From Taudactylus pleione (lineage: Eukaryota > Chordata > Amphibia > Anura > Myobatrachidae): a stretch of 64,000 nucleotides of DNA. The DNA lies in NCBI GenBank assembly GCA_031769625.1, contig JAUIMM010000113.1, positions 15,286,501 to 15,350,500 on the forward strand, in the 5' to 3' direction. Position 1 is the stretch's first letter. Each line of letters opens with the position of its first letter. The position numbers and the translations under genes were made by a program. Shown here in pieces: positions 57,304 to 64,000 of this stretch. Under the pieces are notes generated by a model. That model was not told the origin of the DNA, ran no database searches, and saw only the letters and a program-made list of their open reading frames with translations.

Positions 57304-57851
57304 GGGCCTGATTCAGACCCACTCGCGAGCGGCTGTCCGCTCGCAAGTGGGTCGATGTTATGCACTGAGCATGCGCACGACGGAAGGAGCTCCGTCGTGC
57401 GCATGCGCCAGACGCGACGAGCGAAGGAAAGTCCTTCGCTCGTTGTGTCTGATCAAAGGGGGCGTGCTGTCGATGTTGATTGACAGCACGCCCCCTTTGG
57501 TGGGCGTGCCGGGGGCGTGCCTCCCTGACGGGGCGTTCCCACGGGAACGCCTCCCGTCAGAAGCCGGCCCACTGACATCACTAGTGATGTCAGTGGGAGT
57601 AATTTTGGCTCTGATAGAGCCAAAATCACTACGGAGCTTGCGGTTGAAAACCTCAACCGCAGGCTCTGGCTCGCAGTTTCGATGGTCGCGATGGTCACGA
57701 CCATCGCGGCCATCAAAATGCACGCTCGTATAGGCTTTGGGTGGTGACCCACAGCTATACGAGCATCCAGGAGGACGCTCCATTTTCATGGAGGGCGGCC
57801 CTCATTCAGAGCGTGCGCTCTGCTCAGAGCGTACGGCTCTGAATGAGGGCC
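57304..57851. mobile_element. Multi-hairpin Harbinger-like MITE, TSD ATA
   Basis: GGGCCTGATTCAGACCCAC and GGCTCTGAATGAGGGCC ends; ATA at 57301-57303 and 57852-57854. Longer than 46054-46539 by a CGTTCCCACGGGAACG hairpin plus CATCACTAGTGATG. Interior hairpins as in 22740-23276. Confidence 0.9.
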
Positions 57852-57869
57852 ATAGTTATGAGACTGGAG

Positions 57870-58690
57870 GCTGCGATGGCGCCGGTCTCAATACCGACAA
57901 GGAAAGGGACTTAAGATAGGTGTCGGAATACCTACACCTATCTTAATCCCGATGCCGGAACGCTGTAGGACGCCAGCCCGAACGGGGTAAGTCCGGGGCA
58001 CCCTTAGCGTTAACTGCGCGCGCGCGGGGGGGGGGTTAGGTTTAGGAAGAGTATCGGGGTTAGGGTTACATTTTTTGTGGGGGGGGGCTGCGCATGCTTC
58101 CATTAAAATGGTCAGCAGGGGTGCTTGCAATGCAGTCCTCCAGATAGGGGTTTCCAATGCTTCAGCGCCTGCCAGATACACTGCGCATGAGAAATTAATC
58201 TGGTAGGCCCTGGGATCGGTGCATGCACAGAAGCATCAGCTGTTAGGGATGGTATGTAGTCATGTGACCGTCGGCAGAATGCCGGCTAGGGATTTATGAC
58301 AGGCGTCGAGAGACCGACGCCTGTCATAATCCCGTCACTGGAATCCAGGACGAGGTGAGTACGGTGCGCCCGTCCTGTTAGCCACAGGGGGGGGGGTTGG
58401 TTTAGGGTACCCCAGGGGGACTTAGGGTTAAGCTAGGAGAAAAGGTTGGTTAGGGTTAGGCACCCCCGGGGGGAGGGTAGGTTCAGTCACCCCCCCAGGA
58501 GGGTTAGGTTTAGGGTGCGGGGAGGGGGGTTAGGTTTAGGTACCCCTGGGGGGAGGTTAGACACCAGGGGCGAGGTTAGGGTTAGGCACACATAAAGGAG
58601 GGTTAGGGGGGGGGAGTTAGGGTATGCACCTCACGCTGTCGGGATTTCCATCTGTCGGGCTCACGGTGTCGCTAAATAGCCGCCGGCATT
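57870..58690. repeat. Family B repeats in inverted orientation, TTAGGG-like tracts
   Basis: Two adjacent, inverted copies or one long copy: GGGTTAGGTTTAGG near 58034 and 58390-58625, G-tracts, and hairpins GATAGGTGTCGG/CCTACACCTATC and GACAGGCGTCGAGA/GACGCCTGTCAT. Boundaries approximate. Confidence 0.6.
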
Positions 58691-58976
58691 ACAATCCCAT
58701 TCCGTTAGGGACTGCATCAACTGCAGCCCCTAGATGCAGAGTAGGGCATACGGCAAGATGGGAGTGGCTTCCCACTGGAAGCACTTTCTGTGACTGCCCA
58801 GACTGGCAGTCCCAAGGGGAGGAAACACCTTTGATTACCAGAGATAGTGCCTCTCATGGGAAGCCACTCACTGCCAGTCAAGCATGGACTCTCGCCAAGC
58901 TCTAACAGGGTGGCTCACTGGGGGTGGCGGATTTTACGGGTGGGGCTACAGAATTAAAAGGTCCATATTATGGATG
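58691..58976. other. Unassigned spacer
   Basis: No gene or clear repeat. Confidence 0.3.
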
Positions 58977-59689
58977 CAGGGCCAGTGCGAAGTAGTTAGC
59001 ATTGCAGGTGGGTGAGGGGCTGGAGAGGCACCGTCCCGGCCAGAAACTAGCCGCCACCTCAATAACTATTTTAAGAAGCACTGGGCAAGTGGATGCGATG
59101 CCAGTTTAAATTTGGCGAATTGAGGACTGGCGATCAAAAGGCAGCAGGGGCTATTTGAACTTGGTGCTGGATGTGAACCAATCACGGCTCACCGACCGGC
59201 AGCCAATCATGGCTTGCCCGGTCAAAGCTCTGTCCATTCGCGGTTTCTGACGCCAATGAGAGCTTTCAGTACATTGGTGGCGGTCAGTAGAAGAGGATGT
59301 TTGCTTGAAGAGCTCTGGCAGCCACGGAAGAGGCCAGAAGACGGTACAGCTGGTGAGGATGGACCACCGACAGAAGAAAAAAGATGAGGATCGGAGAGTG
59401 CTGAAGGTGGTGGGAAGCAAAGAGCTACACAAAGCACCCTGCTGCAGCCTACAGGGAAGTGCCTTGGCCACCGGTAATTTACTACTCCCCCCTCCCTAGA
59501 CCACCAAGTATCAGGCATTAGGCCCGTGGGTGCAATCAGGCCTGTGGGCATGTTGGGTGGGCAGATTGCCCTTGCCACAAGTAAAAGTGACTCTGGGCAT
59601 TATGCCCAGGTCACTTTATGCGCCCTGAGGTAGGCAGGCAATAGCCTGAGCCCCTGGTGAGCGGCTGGGCATTAGTAACACTAACAGCA

Positions 59690-60520
59690 GGCCCCTACTG
59701 TGTGGCAGAATGTGTATAAGGGGTAGTACTATGTGGCATAATGTGAATAAGGGCCTCTAGGTGACATAATGTGGATAAGGGCTATACTGTGTGGTGTATA
59801 AGGGGTACTACTGTGTGGCATAATGTGAATAAGGGGCTCTATGTAGCATAATGTGTATAAGGGATACTACTGTGTGGCATAATTTGTATAAGGCACTCTA
59901 CTGTGTGGCGTAGTGTGTACAAGGGGTACTACTGTGTGGCATAATGTGTTTGAGGGGTACTACTGCATGGTATAATGTGTATAAGGTATACTACTGTGTG
60001 GCATAATTTGTATAAGGGACTCTTCTGTGTGGTGTAATGTGTATAATGGGCTCTACTGTTTGACAATGTGTATAAGGGGTACTACTGTGTGACTTAATGT
60101 GTATAAGGGGTACTACTGTGTGACAAAGTGAATAAGGGGCTTTATGTGGCATACTGTGTATAAGGGGTACTACTTTGTGACATAATGTATATAAGGGACT
60201 CTACTCTGTGGCATAATGTGTATAAGGGGTACTACTGTGTGGCATACTGTGTATAAGGGAAAGGTTCCCAAACGCTGTCCTCAAGGCTCTCCAACAGTTC
60301 ATGTTTTAAAGTTATCCATGGTTGACCACAGGTGACTTAATCAGTACCTCAGTCAATTTGATTTAACCACCTGTGCTGAAACATGGATATCTCTAAAACT
60401 TGAACTGTTGGGGAGCCTTGAGGACCACGTTTGGGAACCCTATAAGGCGCCCTACTTTGTAGCGTAACTTGAATAAGTGGTACTACTGTGTGGCGTAATG
60501 TGAATAATGGGAAAATATGA
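59690..60520. repeat. 31-bp minisatellite (GGGGTACTACTGTGTGGCAT units)
   Basis: About 20 degenerate units of 'TAAGGGGTACTACTGTGTGG' + 'CATAATGTGTA', interrupted by a foldback MITE at 60262-60441. Confidence 0.92.
60262..60441. mobile_element. Foldback MITE inserted in the 31-bp minisatellite
   Basis: GGTTCCCAAACGCTGTCCTC is mirrored by GAGGACCACGTTTGGGAACC; inner arms TCCAACAGTTCA/TGAACTGTTGGG also pair. Minisatellite units flank both sides (ATAAGGG on either edge), so a target duplication cannot be separated from the repeat. Confidence 0.85.
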
Positions 60521-60603
60521 AACATTGTAAAGAGAACATATTTGTAGGAGGGCGCAAATTTATCATTTGCAGGGGGGCACCGAACACCCTAGTACTGACC
60601 CTG

Positions 60604-61190
60604 CGTGGAGGCAATGTAATGGGCTCTAATTTTGGGAAAATTGCAAGTTTTCATTGACTTTAAGTTGATTTGTTATGCACTTTATTTAATAGAATTCGAA
60701 TAGCTGCAATAATAAAGCATGCCTCATCACGAGTTGTGTCCCACTAGTATTGTTAAAGATACAAGTTACCAAATGATTTGTAATGTTGCAGAAAATGCAC
60801 CAGAAAAAAATATGAAACAATACTGTTGCCTCTGGCCAGTGACATAGATGAACTTAGACATCTGTGGCCTATTACAACACAGGAAAAAATCAGCCTACAG
60901 CCCACTTTAATGGAGGGAGTTGATAGTTATTTCATTCTTGTATTTTTCAGGGGTACAGATACTAAAGGGTACTAAATACATGATAGTTTAACTGATGTCA
61001 ACATTTTTGTTCACTCTCAATTCTGATGATTTAGGATATAGGTGTTACTTTTGGCTTATCACAAATATAACAAGTTGCATCCATCCACTAGGGATGTTAT
61101 AGAAGGCACAGGTATCTTGACAAATCAGGTGGGGTGCACCTCTGTGCTCCTGAGAATGTAGCAGACACTGTGAACACTTGCTGTATACTA
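60604..61190. other. Unassigned spacer
   Basis: AT-rich; no gene. Confidence 0.3.
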
Positions 61191-61354
61191 CAGATGTACC
61201 CGCCGTCATCGTTGCCGCGATGTGCGCGCACAGCATCACGCATCGCAGGATAGCTCAGCTCTCGCCGTGCTGCAACTAGGTGGCGCACACTAGTTGCGCC
61301 ATCCATGCCACGATGCACTCGCATTGCGGCAATGATGACGGTGCCTACCTCTGT
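61191..61354. mobile_element. Short GC-rich foldback, possible hAT-like MITE
   Basis: CAGATGTACCCGCCGTCATC and the complement of GATGACGGTGCCTACCTCTG pair over about 30 bp; inner CGCGATG/CATTGCG also pair. Flanks TATACTA and TATATAA partly match. Non-coding. Confidence 0.6.
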
Positions 61355-64000
61355 ATATAATATTGTCTTTCAACAAGATAGACCTTATATTTTCTCTATT
61401 ATAGCATACAGTCTGTTTTGATGGCAAAATCAATGAAAATTGGCTGAAATTTGCTGCTGCAGATAAGTTGCTCCAAATTCACACTCTTACATTCAGGATC
61501 TGATTTACACTATAAGCAAATTGAGGAAGAAGTTCACAATCTAGGGTAAAAAGACAGGTCTGATACAAGTGACCTGCGCCAAGCATCCTTAGGCTTTATC
61601 TGTGACTTTATACGTATTGCCTTGCAACATAAAAACTAATCCTAAGTACCTAGTACACTACGGGGCTGATTATGAGTTGCACGGATCTGTCTTCACAGAT
61701 ACAAAAAGATAATTTTTGCATATAGCACCTGCGCAGAAGCGAGCGAATGCATTTTTGCGTATGGTCGTCCTATTCAGAGTTGGACCCAACTTGGACGGAT
61801 CTATGCTTCAGTGAAATTGGGCATTTTGGGGTGGAAACTGGCTGGTGGCTAAGCGATCACACTGAACCAACCTGACCTGAGAGAGCATCATGGGAGTGTC
61901 TCGGGCGTGAATTGCAAGCCTTGTGTGGCTCTCAGTTGTGTGTATGAACAAGGGAAGCCAGTTTTTGACTGATCTCCTGCACCTAGCTTGGGGCTGGTGC
62001 AAGTGCAGACACTAAAGTGTGATGATGGTTGCGGCGTGCCGCATCAAATCAAGGGGGCGGCACTGGTTACCGCTTGCATTTGCGCAATGCCTCGCATTAG
62101 TTAAATGGATACTCACATTACCATAAAGTAGTAAGACAGGCTTCCGCGGCTGCCCGCAACTACAACTACTTTGCGTGTGACTAAGAATTAGCTCTATATG
62201 CGAATAAGAGGCAAAATTGAGAAAATATAGCAAAATTGAGGGAAAAGTGCACAGTACGGGAATCCCGCCAGATACCTTCGCCATATGGAGCATAAGAGAG
62301 ATTGGTGTGTGAGGATACATCTGTATTTGGCAGAAAGTTGAAAGCTGATGCTGCAGATTGGCGTATCACAACAAAGAGCATGCCAACTATGTGGCTCTTG
62401 GAACTATGGGCTTGAATAAGGTTTCTGGTTATATAGGCCCTCTCGGGCAGTCCAGGCGCCTGGGGTGTCTGGTGTGACTGCTGCAGTGGTGGGGAGTTGT
62501 CTCTAGTTGCTGGCATGAGAGGCCTCTGTGCCAGGATGTGCAGAAGGTGTCACCTATTGGAAAACACCTTGATCTGTTTGGCCCTGGGTAAATGAATGTA
62601 GCCGGGTAATTCACAAGATTGGTAAAAGGTTCCGTTTCAAGAGCAGCAGAAGGCCTAGCACTGCATGGAGCATACCTTGCATGGGGTGGTGGTGGATACG
62701 GCATTTTCCGACTCTTGAATGTCCACCTGACTGTAGGGTCACCCAGGGTGATCCTGAAAAAGTGGAGGTGTTCCTTCATGAAACGCATTGCTTTTGGATT
62801 CTACAAACAGTGAGACTTACTCTACTTTTATATCATGTTTTATATGTGTTTTAAAAATGTTAATTTGTTTTTATGCTTAAATGCCTTTATCATATACTGT
62901 ATTGCTAAATTTATGTTATTTTTTTTTTTTTTTTTACTGTGATTGTTTTTTTGTGTTAAAGATTGTATACTGTCATTTATATGCCTGCTAATAGGATTCT
63001 GACTCCAAGACATATAAGACTGCATATTATTTTTGATTTAACATGTTCCATGGCCTATAAATAGAAGTTTTATCCTCCAGGACACAGTGCTGTTATATGG
63101 GAAATAAATAAAAGCATTTAATTTCAATCTAAGTCTAGTGATCATTCTTTCTGCTATTTCTGTGAATGAGTGTTCCACGTTAGCTTGTGCATATTCGTTG
63201 TATGTAATATACGTTTGTATTTAAGGTAAAGACATCACCAGGTACATTTTGTGTTTTTCTATATTCCCCCAATAGAGCAATTTGGGAGCTTCTTAAATCT
63301 TCCCCACAGGCTGCAGTCTAAACCAACCAGCGCTTACCCGAGGGGCACCAACTGACTGGGCCTGAACAGGACACAATGCTCTCAGTGTCATAGAACTTGA
63401 AAGCAGTTCTTTTTGGCAGCAGACAAACAGAGCAAACTGTTCACAAGAGATTGAAAGCATATGACAGATGGGTTTGTGATTAATCTATATCAGAATAATC
63501 TTCAAAAACACAATAAAGCCTGATTATGACACAATTTTATGATAAATCTGCTTTTACTCTGCAATACAGCATCTCTGCTCCATGGTAAGAAGATGCAAGA
63601 GAGCGGCAGATTAAAATTCAGATCCAGATCCACTGACAGTATAATGGTCTTCTATTAACTATACAGCAGATTGGAATGAAAAGGGTTCTCATGCATTTAT
63701 GTAACAGATTTAAAAAGGATTTAAACATTGCAAACATTATGGGTCTACCACCACTACAGAGGCAAGTGAGGGCCCTGGTATGGGTCGAACGGCATCTCCC
63801 ATACTTTGCCATGGGGCCAGCCATGTCATGCTCTATGCATGCTTCACACTATGGGCCTGCAGCCTGATTCACATGTAGATTGAATTACCCAGCTGCAAGG
63901 AAGTGACGTGCAGTCAGGGTAGGCAGGGGAAGCACTCCCCTCTCATACTCCCTGTCAGGCCCCTAATTCAGAGGGGTACCTAAATTCAATACTTACATAC
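61355..64000. other. Unassigned region, possible old Harbinger-like segment
   Basis: GGGGCTGATTATGAGTTGC at about 61662 resembles a Harbinger-like end, with a weak partner near 62190 (AAGAATTAGCTC). A 17-base T-run lies at 62921-62937. A hAT-like left end may start near 63900. No gene supported; frames up to 119 codons show no domain. Confidence 0.3.

Larger units (their letters stand above)
58977..60603. mobile_element. hAT-like non-autonomous element containing a minisatellite
   Basis: Left CAGGGCCAGTGC and complement of right GTACTGACCCTG are related inverted ends, and the right end is preceded by GGGGGGCACCGAACACCC, a form common in hAT ends. Flanks TATGGATG and CGTGGAGG match only in part (5 of 8), so the call is tentative. 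The frames inside (59151-59578) show no domain. Confidence 0.45.

Overview
This window reads as vertebrate, most likely anuran amphibian, non-coding DNA that is saturated with transposable elements. That assignment is an inference from the mix of families present: PIF/Harbinger-like and hAT-like MITEs, Tc1/mariner copies, TTAA-flanked Kolobok/T2-like elements, Penelope-like elements with GIY-YIG endonucleases, and DIRS-type tyrosine-recombinase fragments. (TA)n microsatellites and minisatellites are also common. There are no operons, no rRNA or tRNA genes that I could see, and no intact host gene. The only candidate host coding sequence is a short possible terminal exon near 3560-3655 that resembles the end of an ML (MD-2-related lipid-recognition) domain.

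Layout. 1-3.9 kb holds MITEs, including a nested hAT-like foldback inside a CCTAACCC-containing repeat and an 8-bp-TSD hAT MITE, followed by the ML-like exon. 3.9-13.2 kb is a chain of DNA transposons separated by (TA)n tracts: a deleted Tc1, a 5.6-kb autonomous-type hAT (BED finger, DDE and dimerisation regions, eight 160-bp repeats upstream of the transposase), a complete but mutated Tc1, and a decayed reverse-strand Tc1. 13.4-15.2 kb is a minisatellite with an inserted Harbinger-like MITE, then about 20 units of 49 bp. 16.06-20.12 kb is a 'GTGTGAGAGGCACA' minisatellite split by a 5'-truncated Penelope element, itself interrupted by a hAT MITE. 22.7-28.7 kb has a multi-hairpin Harbinger MITE, a hAT MITE, a G-rich non-autonomous hAT related to the 5.6-kb element, and a second Penelope 3' end.

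28.7-33.4 kb is mostly diffuse repeats. 33.4-37.8 kb holds two DIRS-like fragments with MITEs. 37.9-47 kb has Harbinger, hAT and Kolobok-like MITEs and two more CCTAACCC repeats. 47.75-50.33 kb is a long inverted-repeat element carrying three nested hairpin MITEs, the middle one a recombinant of the outer two. 50.5-53.7 kb has two hAT elements with perfect 8-bp target duplications. 53.7-57.3 kb is apparently unique sequence. 57.3-60.6 kb has another hairpin MITE, CCTAACCC-type repeats and a hAT-like element with a 31-bp minisatellite. 60.6-64 kb is mostly unassigned.

Nothing here works as a gene circuit. The value lies in the nested insertion order, which gives a relative chronology, in element families defined by clear termini and target duplications, and in several specific rearrangements: a 32-bp inverted templated insertion in the hAT transposase gene, an unequal-crossover chimera, and module sharing between hAT families. 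All family names rest on motifs and termini read by eye, with no database search.
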